A stretch of 54,367 nt of DNA, taken from NCBI GenBank assembly GCA_937924675.1, contig CALEVL010000321.1:1-54367 (forward strand), read 5' to 3'. Every line of letters starts with the position of its first letter. The stretch's first letter is position 1. This document shows positions 1-9,205 of the stretch, piece by piece. The position numbers and the translations under genes were made by a program. The notes beneath the pieces are model-generated. The model was not told where the DNA came from and ran no database searches. It worked only from the letters and a program-made list of their open reading frames with translations. The DNA comes from an uncultured Ignavibacteria bacterium. GTDB taxonomy: Bacteria; Bacteroidota; Ignavibacteria; Tepidaquicellales; Tepidaquicellaceae.

Positions 1-329
1 GGTTCAAAAGAAAGCGGAAATGATTTTATTCTATGTATACGGTTCGAGCAAACTGTTTTCCAAGTAAAATGTTTTGGACAGATGTGAACAAACTTTGGAA
101 TAGTCGCGGGCTTCTATATGGGAATGATTGTACCGGCTTAAGTGGTCACTCTTTTTGGATTAAACCGGACTGTTTGATTGACTAATTTCATCTATACAAA
201 ATTGCTGAAAAAATCATTTCTCGGATACACCTTGCAATGTTAACATCTTGATTCGTGCAGGATGGAACCAATAAGCTGTTTCAATAATTCACAAGATAAG
301 AATTTCAAAACACTTAATAAAAAATCGCT
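1..329. other. Upstream intergenic region; possible tail of an off-window ORF
   Basis: No complete gene is visible here. Reading from base 1 in the first plus-strand frame gives 28 open codons and then a TGA at 85-87. This could be the 3' end of a gene starting outside the window, but the residues match no family I recognise. The remaining bases up to the dps start are A/T-rich. I see no convincing TAnnTTTG promoter box and no strong Shine-Dalgarno site. Confidence 0.3.
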
Positions 330-809
330 ATGAAAAAGACAAAAACTAACTTCATCGGCATTGAATCTGTTAAAGCGGAACTCCTTGCCGGAAAGTTAAA
401 TCTACTGCTTGCAAACTATTCGATCTTCTATCAGAACACCCGCGGCTATCACTGGAATATAAAGGGTGAAAAATTTTTCGAGCTTCATGTTAAATTTGAA
501 GAGCTATATAACAGTCTCATTATTAAAATCGACGAAATTGCAGAAAGAATACTTACACTTGGATTTTCACCGCAGCATAAGTATTCGGTTTACAATTCGG
601 AATCATCGATTAAGGAAAGCAATCAGGTGTCTGATGGCAACAAAGCCATTAAAAATATACTTGAATCCTTTTCAGAAATCATTGCCTTACAGCGTGAATT
701 GCTTGATCTGTCTGCCGAAGCCGGCGATGAAGGCACAAATGCATTGATGAGTGATTACCTTAAAGAGCAGGAAAAGCTTGTCTGGATGTATTCTGCATAT
801 GCTGCATAA
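330..809 (+). CDS. dps: Dps-family ferritin-like DNA-protection protein
   Basis: This 159-residue protein has the usual length of Dps, a dodecameric cage that oxidises Fe(II) with peroxide, stores the iron and protects DNA. The inter-subunit ferroxidase ligands of the family are all visible: His41 in YHWNIKG, His53 in FFELHVKFEELY, Asp68 and Glu72 in KIDEIAERI. The protein has no signal peptide and should be cytoplasmic. The N-terminus is short (KKTKTN) with only a few lysines, so DNA binding may be weak. The ATG at 330 follows an A-rich leader without a clear Shine-Dalgarno site. A strong terminator follows at 852-886, so the gene is probably monocistronic. Family assignment is firm; a stress-regulated promoter was not identified. 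Confidence 0.95.
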   Translation: MKKTKTNFIGIESVKAELLAGKLNLLLANYSIFYQNTRGYHWNIKGEKFFELHVKFEELYNSLIIKIDEIAERILTLGFSPQHKYSVYNSESSIKESNQVSDGNKAIKNILESFSEIIALQRELLDLSAEAGDEGTNALMSDYLKEQEKLVWMYSAYAA

Positions 810-851
810 TTCTCTTCAGGCTCGTTAGAAATTCTGAAATAATTACAATTC

Positions 852-886
852 AAAAAGCACAGCAAATCTATGCTGTGCTTTTTTTA
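852..886 (+). terminator. Rho-independent terminator after dps
   Basis: AGCACAGCA (856-864) pairs perfectly with TGCTGTGCT (871-879) around a 6-nt loop, preceded by an A-run and followed by seven T residues. Confidence 0.9.
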
Positions 887-892
887 ATTTTT

Positions 893-938
893 TATGACAT
901 AAGTCATACTATATGTGAATCGGCATTGACTATTTTTG
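893..938 (+). promoter_or_regulatory. CRP/FNR-type operator plus TAnnTTTG promoter of the TonB receptor gene
   Basis: TATGACATAAGTCATA at 893-908 has perfect 6-bp half-sites around a 4-bp spacer (centre 900.5). TATTTTTG at 931-938 matches the Bacteroidetes -7 consensus TAnnTTTG and begins 30.5 bp from the operator centre. With a start site near 942 the operator would sit at about -41.5, the class II activation position. The ATG at 943 lies only 4 bases after the box, so the mRNA may be essentially leaderless. Confidence 0.75.
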
Positions 939-942
939 TAGT

Positions 943-3333
943 ATGATAACTAACTTCCTGATTTCATTAATTGTATGGCTATCTTTCCTCGGAATTGCCC
1001 AATCCCAATTCAGCATTTCCGGAAAGATTATTGATTCTTACACAAATGAAGGCATTGACCGGGCAAAGGTCACTGTATCATCTTCATCAAAGGAAACACA
1101 TTCACTTCCCGATGGAAGTTTCACAATCTCTGGACTAAACGATACTACAAGTGTTCTTACTATTTCAAGGATTGGTTACGAAGACCTGATCGCCGCAATT
1201 GGTTCTCCCGACTCTTACAAAGGAACTATTCCTAAATTTTATATGAGGCACTCTCAAATAACTTCAGGCACTATTGATGTAAGTGAAGGCAGGATTGAAA
1301 CCGAGCTCAAGTATGCAACGCTTCCTGTTTCACTTGTCACCGAAGAAGACATTAAGGGCTTGCCGTACATAGCCGTGCCGAATGCAATCGAAATGAAGAC
1401 CGGCATTAACCTGTTACGTGACGGAGTCTGGGCCAATGACATATCCATCAGAGGTCTGAGCCGTGACAACGTAATAACGTTGGTGAACGGTAACAGAATT
1501 GAAACTGCAAACAATCACGCGGGACGCCTGGCACTAATTGATCTCAACACAGTCGAAAGAATAGAATTCATCAAAGGCGGAACATCATCAATTTATGGAT
1601 CCGGTGCGATGGGTGGGATCGTCAACATCGTAACCAAGACGGGAATGTTAAGCAGCAAGACGTCTCTCTCAAGTTCAGTGACCGGTTCATATTCAGGCGT
1701 TAATGAACTGTCATCATTAAACCTGTCATTGCAGATGAACCTGCCGGGTGCTTACCTCAATTCATACATTGTTAGCAGAAACTCTTCAGACATGCAGACT
1801 CCATCCGGAGCAATTCCCAACTCATCTTTCAGAGATGAAGGAATTCATCTTGACGGCGGAATGAAACTTTCCGGAAGAAGTATTCTCAAATCCACATTCG
1901 AAATATTTCATTCACCATATGCCGGAATCCCGGGAGGTTATCCTGTATTTCCTGACAAATCGCGGACAACATATTTGAATGCGCGCAGAACAATGGCTGA
2001 CCTGACCTATGAATTGGATGACATTTCTAATTCTTTTAATAAATTCTCAGTAAGAGTTTTTTATCAGGCAATAGACAGAGAGGTTGAAGTATTTCCGAAT
2101 TCCATTGTTACCATGCCTGCAACTGCTACTTCTCCTGCCCGGAGAATAAACAACGTTTCAATTTATCCTTCCGGATTTCATGATGTCGGAGGCGTTCTGT
2201 TACAGTCGGAGTTCCTGCTTTCCGGCTCCAGCCGGCTTGTTGCCGGTATTGATGGCTGGATGAGAAAACTTAAAACAGAAAGAGAAAGAACTCAGATCAT
2301 TCAGACACTTGATTCAATGAACAATGTCACTTCCACAAATGTAGTGGTTACAGGAGATGTGCCGGTTCCAAATTCCGAGTATTTGAGTTCAGGGATCTTC
2401 GCGCAGAATCAGACATCCTTCATGAATGAAAAACTTTTCCTTGATCTTAGCGCAAGAGTTGACGCAATCTTCATTTCCAACGAGGAAACAATTTCACCGC
2501 TCTATACTGTAACTAACGGGGTGAAGAATACTTCTCCTTCAAGCCAAAAGATTATTTGGCAGGCAACTGACGAGAATGACGTTTCATGGAGCGCTACAGC
2601 CGGAGCCAATTACAGACTCAGCAGCAAATGGAATGTTCATGCCAATATTTCTGCTTCATACCGTTCACCCGGACTGGAAGAAAGATTCCAGTACATTGAT
2701 CTAGGAAGCACTGTTCGAATCGGCAACCCTGCGCTCAAGCCCGAGAGAGGCTACTTTGTATCAGGCGGTGTCAAATACTGGGGTGACAAAATAAATTTCG
2801 GATTCGAGGGCTTCGGAAATTTTCTCAATGATCTTGTAGTTGAAGTGCCGGCCACTTATGAAGGTAGGTCGGCATTGAAGAAAGAGAATGTCGGATCATC
2901 GAGGATTGCGGGATTTGATGCAGACTTTGAATACAACTTTGTCAGCAATATTACTTTGCTTGGAGGAGCATCATACATTAACGGCGTGAACACTGAAAGC
3001 GATACTCCTCTGCCACAGATTGCTCCATTCAACGGGAGGCTTGGCATAAACTATTACACTCCGCTTGGTGTGAAGTTATCTCTGAGCTCAATTGCTTACT
3101 CGGCTCAGAACAAAGTAGCAACCGGTGAAATAACTACACCGGGATATGCAGTCTTTCATTTGTATGCAAACTACAACTGGCTGTTTTCGGAAATTTCATC
3201 ACTCGGAATTTCAGCAGGCATCGAAAACATATTTGATAAGAACTACAGAAGTCATCTTTCAACTGCAAGAGGATCAGTTACATCAGAACCCGGCAGAAAT
3301 GTATTCATCAATTTAAGTTTACAACTAAGGTAA
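943..3333 (+). CDS. TonB-dependent outer-membrane receptor
   Basis: This 796-residue protein is a TonB-dependent receptor, an outer-membrane beta-barrel that imports a bound ligand using TonB energy. In order it has a signal peptide (residues 1-22, ending AQSQ), a carboxypeptidase-regulatory-like domain (about 24-105, starting FSISGKIIDS), a plug domain (about 110-235, with ISIRGLSRDNVITLVNGNR and the SSIYGSGAMGGIVNIVTK segment) and a 22-strand-type barrel. The C-terminus ends in R rather than the common F. The ligand cannot be read from the sequence. Its stop overlaps the start of the EamA permease gene (TAATG), so the two are translationally coupled and may handle the same substrate. A CRP/FNR-type operator lies just upstream. 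Confidence 0.93.
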   Translation: MITNFLISLIVWLSFLGIAQSQFSISGKIIDSYTNEGIDRAKVTVSSSSKETHSLPDGSFTISGLNDTTSVLTISRIGYEDLIAAIGSPDSYKGTIPKFYMRHSQITSGTIDVSEGRIETELKYATLPVSLVTEEDIKGLPYIAVPNAIEMKTGINLLRDGVWANDISIRGLSRDNVITLVNGNRIETANNHAGRLALIDLNTVERIEFIKGGTSSIYGSGAMGGIVNIVTKTGMLSSKTSLSSSVTGSYSGVNELSSLNLSLQMNLPGAYLNSYIVSRNSSDMQTPSGAIPNSSFRDEGIHLDGGMKLSGRSILKSTFEIFHSPYAGIPGGYPVFPDKSRTTYLNARRTMADLTYELDDISNSFNKFSVRVFYQAIDREVEVFPNSIVTMPATATSPARRINNVSIYPSGFHDVGGVLLQSEFLLSGSSRLVAGIDGWMRKLKTERERTQIIQTLDSMNNVTSTNVVVTGDVPVPNSEYLSSGIFAQNQTSFMNEKLFLDLSARVDAIFISNEETISPLYTVTNGVKNTSPSSQKIIWQATDENDVSWSATAGANYRLSSKWNVHANISASYRSPGLEERFQYIDLGSTVRIGNPALKPERGYFVSGGVKYWGDKINFGFEGFGNFLNDLVVEVPATYEGRSALKKENVGSSRIAGFDADFEYNFVSNITLLGGASYINGVNTESDTPLPQIAPFNGRLGINYYTPLGVKLSLSSIAYSAQNKVATGEITTPGYAVFHLYANYNWLFSEISSLGISAGIENIFDKNYRSHLSTARGSVTSEPGRNVFINLSLQLR

Positions 3334-4214
3334 TGGATTGGTTTTGGATAGCCTTTATTTCAGCAGTCCTTTCAGCCGCAGCGGCCATCATGCAGAAGAA
3401 AGTACTTATGTCAATTGATCCTCTGAATTTTTCATTTCTGATCTCTGCTCTCACTGCAATTTTTTCTTTGCCTTTTGTTTATACAATTAACTTCGCAACC
3501 TTAAGCAATTTATCGCTTGCCGTTCTCTTTGGGAAATCAGTGCTGAACGCACTTGCATTTCTTTGCATTATGACAGCACTTAAGCATCTTGAAATAAGCA
3601 GGGCTCTTCCAGTAATGGCAATATCACCGATGGTAATAGCAATTCTTGCTTTTGTATTTTTGGGTGAATCTCTGAAGCCGCTTGAAGTAGCAGGAATAAT
3701 TCTGATCTCTATCGGTACTTATTCGTTGGAACTTAAAAAAGGTGAAGGAGCATTACACCCGTTCAAAGTATTGAGCGGTTCAAAGTATCACAGGCTTTTG
3801 CTGACTGCACTTGCACTCATTTCGATTTCATCAGTTATTGACAAAGCACTCTTAAGTAATTTCAAGTTACCACCTATGACATTCCTGGTGTTTCAGAATT
3901 TCTTCTTCCTTATAATATTCTTTGTCATCACAATTGTATATCGAAGAGGCAAAATTTCCGGAGGTTCATTTTCATTAGAGAAGAAGTTAGTGATACTTCT
4001 GATTGCAATAGCTTTAGTTACAGTGCTTTACAGATGGGCTCAGTTTGAGGCAACAAAGATAGCTCCGGTTGGACTGGTAATATCCGTAAAGAGAATCTCT
4101 GTACTAATTGCGAGTATTGCAGGTGCGCGGCTTTTCAAAGAAGGTGATTATACAAGAAGAGCTGTTGCTGCATTGCTGATAGTCGGCGGTGCAATGATGA
4201 TTTTCAGGGACTGA
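3333..4214 (+). CDS. EamA (DMT-superfamily) inner-membrane transporter
   Basis: The protein has 293 residues and about ten hydrophobic segments in two EamA repeats (roughly 3-130 and 150-290). The first repeat includes ALKHLEISRALPVMAISPMV, which is typical of DMT-superfamily exporters and permeases. The second ends KRISVLIASIAGARLFKEG. These carriers move small metabolites, but substrate cannot be predicted. The ATG shares one base with the TonB receptor stop codon, implying an operon. It ends 10 bp from the convergent histidine kinase gene with no visible terminator between them. Confidence 0.88.
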   Translation: MDWFWIAFISAVLSAAAAIMQKKVLMSIDPLNFSFLISALTAIFSLPFVYTINFATLSNLSLAVLFGKSVLNALAFLCIMTALKHLEISRALPVMAISPMVIAILAFVFLGESLKPLEVAGIILISIGTYSLELKKGEGALHPFKVLSGSKYHRLLLTALALISISSVIDKALLSNFKLPPMTFLVFQNFFFLIIFFVITIVYRRGKISGGSFSLEKKLVILLIAIALVTVLYRWAQFEATKIAPVGLVISVKRISVLIASIAGARLFKEGDYTRRAVAALLIVGGAMMIFRD

Positions 4215-4223
4215 GTCGGCAAG

Positions 4224-5612
4224 TTAGTCAACTGATTTAACGGGTACAGATACTGTCAGAGTTGTTCCCGGATTTGTTTCATTGCCAAGCAAACCGGGAC
4301 TCTTAATTTCAATTTTTCCTCCGTGTTTTTCGATAGCACGTTTTACTGTTGCAAGTCCAAGTCCGGTTCCTTCAACATTAGCTTTCTTTGCATTGCTTGC
4401 TCTGTAGAATTCACTGTAAATATTTTTCATTTCATCCGTCGGTATTCCAATTCCCGTATCTGAAACAGATATGTGAATGATATCTTCGCTCTCATCTAAT
4501 CTTATCTGAACCTTGCCTCCAGCCGGAGTGTATTTAACTGCATTGCTCAAGATATTAGAGATGACAAGCTCCATTAGTCTCTTATCTGCTACAACTTGTC
4601 TGCATTGATCGGAAGCCTCTTCAAAATCAAGTATTATGTTCTTCAGTTCCACTTTGGACCTCATCGATTCTATAGAAGTCGCAATTATTTTTTCAAGATA
4701 GACGGGTTCCTTCCTTATCTGTTCAAGAAGCTTAACTCTTGAAACATCAAGGATATCATTTGTAAGTACGATTGCATCATCAGCTCTGGCCTTTGACTTT
4801 TTAAGAATATCCTTCACCTTTTCACTGAGTTCACCTGCAATTCCGCCAAGAAGGATATTCAGATAAGATGAAATTGCAGCTATGGGTGATTTGACCTCAT
4901 GAACCACCGCCATCACATAATTCTGTTTCTCAAGTTCGGCGGTTTCGATTTTCTTCAGTGCTTCATTTAATTCCTGTTCCCTCATGAAATGAGCTGAAGC
5001 GAGGTTATTGGAGAATTTGACACTCATCAGCAGCATCAGCCAAAATGCAAACAGATATACGATTGTTTTTGGAACGGACATTGTCTCCTGCGCATCACCG
5101 GCAAGGATATCAAAATAAGGAACAGCTCCGGAGTTTACGAGGATAACCAATATTGAGAACATCAGAAGAAGTGTTATGAAAATGCCGGTTACAATTCTAC
5201 CCGGAAGAATCATGCTGGCAATGATTGCATGAAACACGAAGAATAGACTGAAAGGACTCTCGAGGAGTCCGGTAACATATACCAAGGCAAGAAGTGTCAG
5301 CAGATCACAAACAATCTGCACAAATGCTGTGCGCATTGCTTCGGAAACATTTGCGTCTGACTGCTTGTCCAGTTTTCTGGTTTGTACGTCAAAGTGAAGA
5401 TTGTATCCGAGAACTATCAGAACGCAGACAAGTATTCCCGTGTTTTGAAACTCACTTCCTTTATCTTCATTGAAGAACTGAAGATAAAGGAAGAATAAAG
5501 TCAGCATAATGACAGCACCGTATCGAAGTTTGATAAACCATTTGTTACGGTCAGATACGAGCCGGTACAAATAATCGAAGTCCTTGGTATGTGCAGGGAT
5601 CAGGTTAAGCAT
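4224..5612 (-). CDS. Membrane sensor histidine kinase, last gene of the hydrogenase operon
   Basis: This 462-residue protein has about five or six hydrophobic segments (residues 32-200), a short coiled coil (210-232), and a HisKA domain with phospho-acceptor His238 in VVHEVKSPIAAI. The HATPase_c domain follows, with N box ISNILSNAVKYTP, G1 box DTGIGIP and G2 box GTGLGLATVKRAIEKHGG. No PAS, GAF or periplasmic sensor domain is visible, so the membrane region is the probable sensor. It follows hydA by 31 bp on the same strand, and the operon begins with a lone receiver protein that is its likely partner. What signal it reads (membrane redox state, hydrogen, quinone) is unknown. Confidence 0.9.
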   Translation of the reverse strand: MLNLIPAHTKDFDYLYRLVSDRNKWFIKLRYGAVIMLTLFFLYLQFFNEDKGSEFQNTGILVCVLIVLGYNLHFDVQTRKLDKQSDANVSEAMRTAFVQIVCDLLTLLALVYVTGLLESPFSLFFVFHAIIASMILPGRIVTGIFITLLLMFSILVILVNSGAVPYFDILAGDAQETMSVPKTIVYLFAFWLMLLMSVKFSNNLASAHFMREQELNEALKKIETAELEKQNYVMAVVHEVKSPIAAISSYLNILLGGIAGELSEKVKDILKKSKARADDAIVLTNDILDVSRVKLLEQIRKEPVYLEKIIATSIESMRSKVELKNIILDFEEASDQCRQVVADKRLMELVISNILSNAVKYTPAGGKVQIRLDESEDIIHISVSDTGIGIPTDEMKNIYSEFYRASNAKKANVEGTGLGLATVKRAIEKHGGKIEIKSPGLLGNETNPGTTLTVSVPVKSVD

Positions 5613-5643
5613 CGGATCAGATTAATATTTGAAATACACTAAC

Positions 5644-7521
5644 TCAGGAAATAAACTTTCCTCTCTTTTGATAATGCGTATGCAATAGCTTGTGAGATAG
5701 TTTTCCGCAAGGTCCATCGGTCAGGAATTTTTCGTAGATGTATTTTATCCTCGGATTTTCGTGTGACTTTCTCACGGGCAATGAAGCTTCTTCATCGTAA
5801 ATTGCCTTTGCCCTCAGCTTTCTTATAAGCTCAGATGTTGGAATTGGCTGTCCGCCTCCGCCAATGCAGCCGCCGGGGCATCCCATTATTTCAATGAAAT
5901 GGAAGTCGCTTAGTTCACCCTTAAGAAGCATTTCCATGACGGTCTTTGCGTTTGCCGTTCCGTGAGCCACCATAAATTTGAGCTCAACACCTTCAAGGAA
6001 ACTGAATTGTTCAACACAATTCTCGAGCTTCACTGAAGCTTGTTTGATCCCTTCCATTCCCCTGCAAGCTTCAATATTCAGATTCTTGAACGGGACTTGT
6101 CTTCCTGTTACAAGTTCATAAACAGTTCGCAATGCAGCTTCCATAACACCTCCGGTCGCTCCGAATATCAGTCCTGCGCCTGAGGCTTCCCCAAACGGTT
6201 CGTCGAAATTCGATTTTGGAAGTTCCGGAAGAACCAATCCGGTTTCACGGATCATCTTTGCAAGCTCTCGGGTTGTGAGTCCGTAATCAACATCCTTATA
6301 CCCGGAAGAATTCATCTCAGGTCTGTTGCATTCGAACTTCTTTGCAGCACAAGGCATCACTGCTACTGTTACAATATCTTTTGGGTCGATATTCTGTTCC
6401 TTCGCGTAGAATGTCTTGATAACTGCTCCGAACATCTGCTGAGGAGACTTTGCCGAAGAAAGATAGTTCAGATGTTCAGGATAGAAGTGCTCAATGAACT
6501 TAACCCATCCCGGTGAGCAAGACGTGAATTGCGGCAGCATGACGCTTTTATCTTTATCAACAATCGCGCTCTTGAGTCTGTTTAGAAGTTCAGTGCCTTC
6601 TTCCATGATTGTGAGGTCTGCCGAGAAATTAGTATCAAACACCCTGTCAAAACCCATTCTTCTTATTGCAGTATTGAGCTGACCCGTCATTGAAGTTCCG
6701 GGAGGAAGTCCAAACTCCTCACCTATTGCTGCTCTGGGTGATGGAGCTGTTTGAATCACAACATGTTTTGAAGGATCTTCAATCGCTTTCCATATATCAT
6801 CAGAAGGATCATTTGCATGTAAGGCTCCTGTAGGACAACGATTGATACATTGTCCGCAGTTAATGCAGATCACATCTGCAAGCGGCTTGTCCATGAATGT
6901 TCCGATCATAGTATCATATCCGCGATATATAGCTTCAAGCACTCCGACTTCCTGAAGATCTATGCAGGTTCTTACACATCTTCTGCAGAGAATGCATTTG
7001 TCCATATCCCGCACAACTGCATGTGAGGTCTTATCAATTTCAAATCTCGATTCGCATACATGTCCGAATTCGTATCCGTCAACTCCGTATTCTTTTGCAA
7101 GTGATTGAAGTTCACAATTGTTATTTCTTACACAACTGTAACATTCTCCGTAGTGCTCGCTGAGCAAGAGGTCTAGAATATGTTTTCTTGCTTTTCTTAC
7201 TTTATTAGAGAACGTCCTTATCTTAACAGGTCCTGTTACAGGAAAAGCACATGCTGCCTGAAGAGTTTTCATTCCTTCAACCTCAACAACACACATTCTG
7301 CAATTACCTGCTATACAAAGATCTTCATGATAGCAAAGCGTTGGTATATGAACATTATTCTCGCGGCATATTTCAAGTATGGTCTTTCCCATTGGCACAG
7401 ACAATTTTTCTCCGTTTACTTCAATACCAACATTTGCACCTATGCCTGTTCTGTCCTTTGCCTTAGAAATGATGTGCGGTCTTTGCGACATGGGACTTCT
7501 CAATTCAGTTTGCGTATTCAT
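5644..7521 (-). CDS. hydA: [FeFe]-hydrogenase large subunit (HydABC type) with Cys-to-Ser change in the L1 motif
   Basis: This 625-residue cytoplasmic protein catalyses H2 oxidation or evolution in a trimer with HydB and HydC. Domains in order are a 2Fe-2S domain (Cys63, 74, 77, 91), a His-Cys 4Fe-4S site (His123, Cys127, 130, 136), two 4Fe-4S motifs (Cys176/179/182/186 and Cys219/222/225/229), and the H-cluster domain. Its motifs are L1 TSCSPGW (Cys335), L2 MPCAAKKFE (Cys392) and L3 EIMGCPGGCIGGGGQP (Cys549, Cys553), followed by a small C-terminal domain ending near LLHTHYQK. L1 is normally TSCCP; Ser336 replaces the cysteine that relays protons in CpI. The codon is TCA, so this is not a misread base pattern. 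The start overlaps the hydB stop (ATGA). Confidence 0.95.
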   Translation of the reverse strand: MNTQTELRSPMSQRPHIISKAKDRTGIGANVGIEVNGEKLSVPMGKTILEICRENNVHIPTLCYHEDLCIAGNCRMCVVEVEGMKTLQAACAFPVTGPVKIRTFSNKVRKARKHILDLLLSEHYGECYSCVRNNNCELQSLAKEYGVDGYEFGHVCESRFEIDKTSHAVVRDMDKCILCRRCVRTCIDLQEVGVLEAIYRGYDTMIGTFMDKPLADVICINCGQCINRCPTGALHANDPSDDIWKAIEDPSKHVVIQTAPSPRAAIGEEFGLPPGTSMTGQLNTAIRRMGFDRVFDTNFSADLTIMEEGTELLNRLKSAIVDKDKSVMLPQFTSCSPGWVKFIEHFYPEHLNYLSSAKSPQQMFGAVIKTFYAKEQNIDPKDIVTVAVMPCAAKKFECNRPEMNSSGYKDVDYGLTTRELAKMIRETGLVLPELPKSNFDEPFGEASGAGLIFGATGGVMEAALRTVYELVTGRQVPFKNLNIEACRGMEGIKQASVKLENCVEQFSFLEGVELKFMVAHGTANAKTVMEMLLKGELSDFHFIEIMGCPGGCIGGGGQPIPTSELIRKLRAKAIYDEEASLPVRKSHENPRIKYIYEKFLTDGPCGKLSHKLLHTHYQKRGKFIS

Positions 7522-8729
7522 GTGAGTGCACCTTCAGCTTTTGATTTAAATATCTCTTCTTTAAAATTTTCCAATGTTGAAATGAACGGATTCGGACTTG
7601 TTTGTCCTAGTCCGCACTTTGATGCTATCTGCATAGTTCTTCCAAGATCCTTCAACTTCTCAATGTACTCAAAAGTAAATTCGCCTTTCTCGATCATTTC
7701 AACACCTTCAAGCAATTTCACATTTCCAATTCTGCATGGAGTACATTGACCGCAGGACTCTTCAACAAAAAATTCCATGAAGCTCTTCAGGATCTGCAAC
7801 ATATTCCGCGAGTCATTAAAGATCATAATCGATCCGCCGGTTGCAGCATCTTCATAAGCAAGTGACCTGTTGAAGTCTTTCTTTCCTATGCAGACTCCGG
7901 AGGCACCGCCAACCTGCACGGCCTTTGCATTTTCTGCACCGACTATGGCAAGTAATTCCTTAATTGTTGTTCCCCATGGCAATTCATATACTCCCGGGTT
8001 TTCACAATCACCGGAAACAGAGAACAACTTAGAGCCCGTAGATCTGTCAGTTCCGTTTTCACAGAACCAAGTTCCCCCTTTAAGTACAATATGCGGTATC
8101 AATGCAAAGGTTTCTACATTGTTGACTATTGTAGGATGCCCCATGAAACCGGTGTTCACCGGATACGGCGGTCTGTTTCTCGGTTCCCCTCTATAGCCTT
8201 CTAGAGATTCGATCAGTGCGGTTTCTTCACCGCATACATATGCGCCTGATCCGAGTCGAATAATAATATCGAAGTTGAATCCTTCTTTTCCCAATACGTT
8301 CTTTCCGAGCCTACCGGATTGTCTCATCTTTTCAAGATACGACTCAAGATATGAAAGCATATAAGTATATTCTCCACGGAGATAAACAATGCCTTCTTCT
8401 GCACCAATTGTAAAGCCGGCAATAGTCATTCCGTCAAAGACAAGTTCCGGATATTCTGAGAGAAGCACACGGTCTTTGAAAGTTCCCGGCTCTCCTTCAT
8501 CGGCATTGCAGATGACATATTTCTTTTCATCATTAGCGGCTGCAACTATCATCCACTTCGATGAAGTTGGAAAACCGGCACCACCTCTGCCTTTGAGTTT
8601 TGAATCGCGAAGTTCATTCAGAATTTCATTGCGGTCCATGCTCAATGCCTTTTCAATTCCGGAACCCTCATCATATTTGGAAAAGAGTATGGGACCGGAT
8701 CTGTTCTGTTTTTCAAATACAGTATTCAT
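7518..8729 (-). CDS. hydB: NADH-binding flavoprotein subunit of the hydrogenase (NuoF-like)
   Basis: The protein takes electrons between NAD(H) and the FeS chain of HydA through FMN. Visible motifs are the FMN/NADH loop GRGGAGFPTSSKW, the segment NADEGEPGTFKDR, the flavin-site motif GSGAYVCGEETALIESLEG, and a C-terminal 4Fe-4S site ESCGQCTPCR with the fourth Cys in SKCGLGQ. I chose the ATG at 8729 (MNTVFEK) because it overlaps the hydC TGA as ATGA; a start 8 codons upstream (8753) is possible but less likely. At 403 residues it lacks the N-terminal thioredoxin-like domain and the C-terminal two-cluster ferredoxin domain found in longer HydB proteins of bifurcating hydrogenases. Confidence 0.93.
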   Translation of the reverse strand: MNTVFEKQNRSGPILFSKYDEGSGIEKALSMDRNEILNELRDSKLKGRGGAGFPTSSKWMIVAAANDEKKYVICNADEGEPGTFKDRVLLSEYPELVFDGMTIAGFTIGAEEGIVYLRGEYTYMLSYLESYLEKMRQSGRLGKNVLGKEGFNFDIIIRLGSGAYVCGEETALIESLEGYRGEPRNRPPYPVNTGFMGHPTIVNNVETFALIPHIVLKGGTWFCENGTDRSTGSKLFSVSGDCENPGVYELPWGTTIKELLAIVGAENAKAVQVGGASGVCIGKKDFNRSLAYEDAATGGSIMIFNDSRNMLQILKSFMEFFVEESCGQCTPCRIGNVKLLEGVEMIEKGEFTFEYIEKLKDLGRTMQIASKCGLGQTSPNPFISTLENFKEEIFKSKAEGALT

Positions 8730-9199
8730 TTTATTTCTCTTAAGATTTTGCATGCGGTTTCAGGATCGAGTCCTGTAAATACATGATCATTTACAAGCAT
8801 TGCCGGACTGTGGTCACACATCCCGATGCAGTTTGCATATTCGAGAGTAACACGTCCGTCTTTTGTAGTATCGCCAAATTCAATGCCGAGTTCTCGTTTA
8901 ACAGCATCGGCAATTGCCTTTGTACCGGCGAGGTCGCAGATGATTGTCTTACACAATCTTACAATATTTCTGCCTCTGGGCTTATCATACAAAAATGCAT
9001 AGAATGATATCACACCATAAACCTCGACAGGATGAATATCAAGCATCCTGGCAACTTCCTGTTGAGCGAAATCACTTATATAGTTATATCGCTGTTGAAT
9101 CTCCTGTAGAATTGGAAGGAGAGATGATCTTTTCTTGCCGTACTTTTCTGTGAGATCGCTTACAAGTTCGCTAACTGCATTCTTTTCATATACAAGCAT
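8726..9199 (-). CDS. hydC: Thioredoxin-like 2Fe-2S subunit of the hydrogenase (NuoE-like)
   Basis: This 157-residue protein belongs to the NuoE/HydC family, which carries one 2Fe-2S cluster and joins the NADH-binding flavoprotein. The four cluster ligands are visible as C-x4-C in LCKTIICDLAG and C-x3-C in ANCIGMCDHSP. The N-terminal helical part includes LPILQEIQQRYNYIS, a typical NuoE segment. It starts 6 bp after the response-regulator stop, and its own stop overlaps the hydB start, so co-translation is likely. The length is normal for the family and nothing is missing. Confidence 0.94.
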   Translation of the reverse strand: MLVYEKNAVSELVSDLTEKYGKKRSSLLPILQEIQQRYNYISDFAQQEVARMLDIHPVEVYGVISFYAFLYDKPRGRNIVRLCKTIICDLAGTKAIADAVKRELGIEFGDTTKDGRVTLEYANCIGMCDHSPAMLVNDHVFTGLDPETACKILREIK

Positions 9200-9205
9200 A
9201 ATTCG

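Noticed and set aside
7180..7749. Long plus-strand open frame of 189 codons opposite hydA/hydB
   Set aside because: It lies antisense to two firmly identified genes, has a low-complexity translation and no family features.
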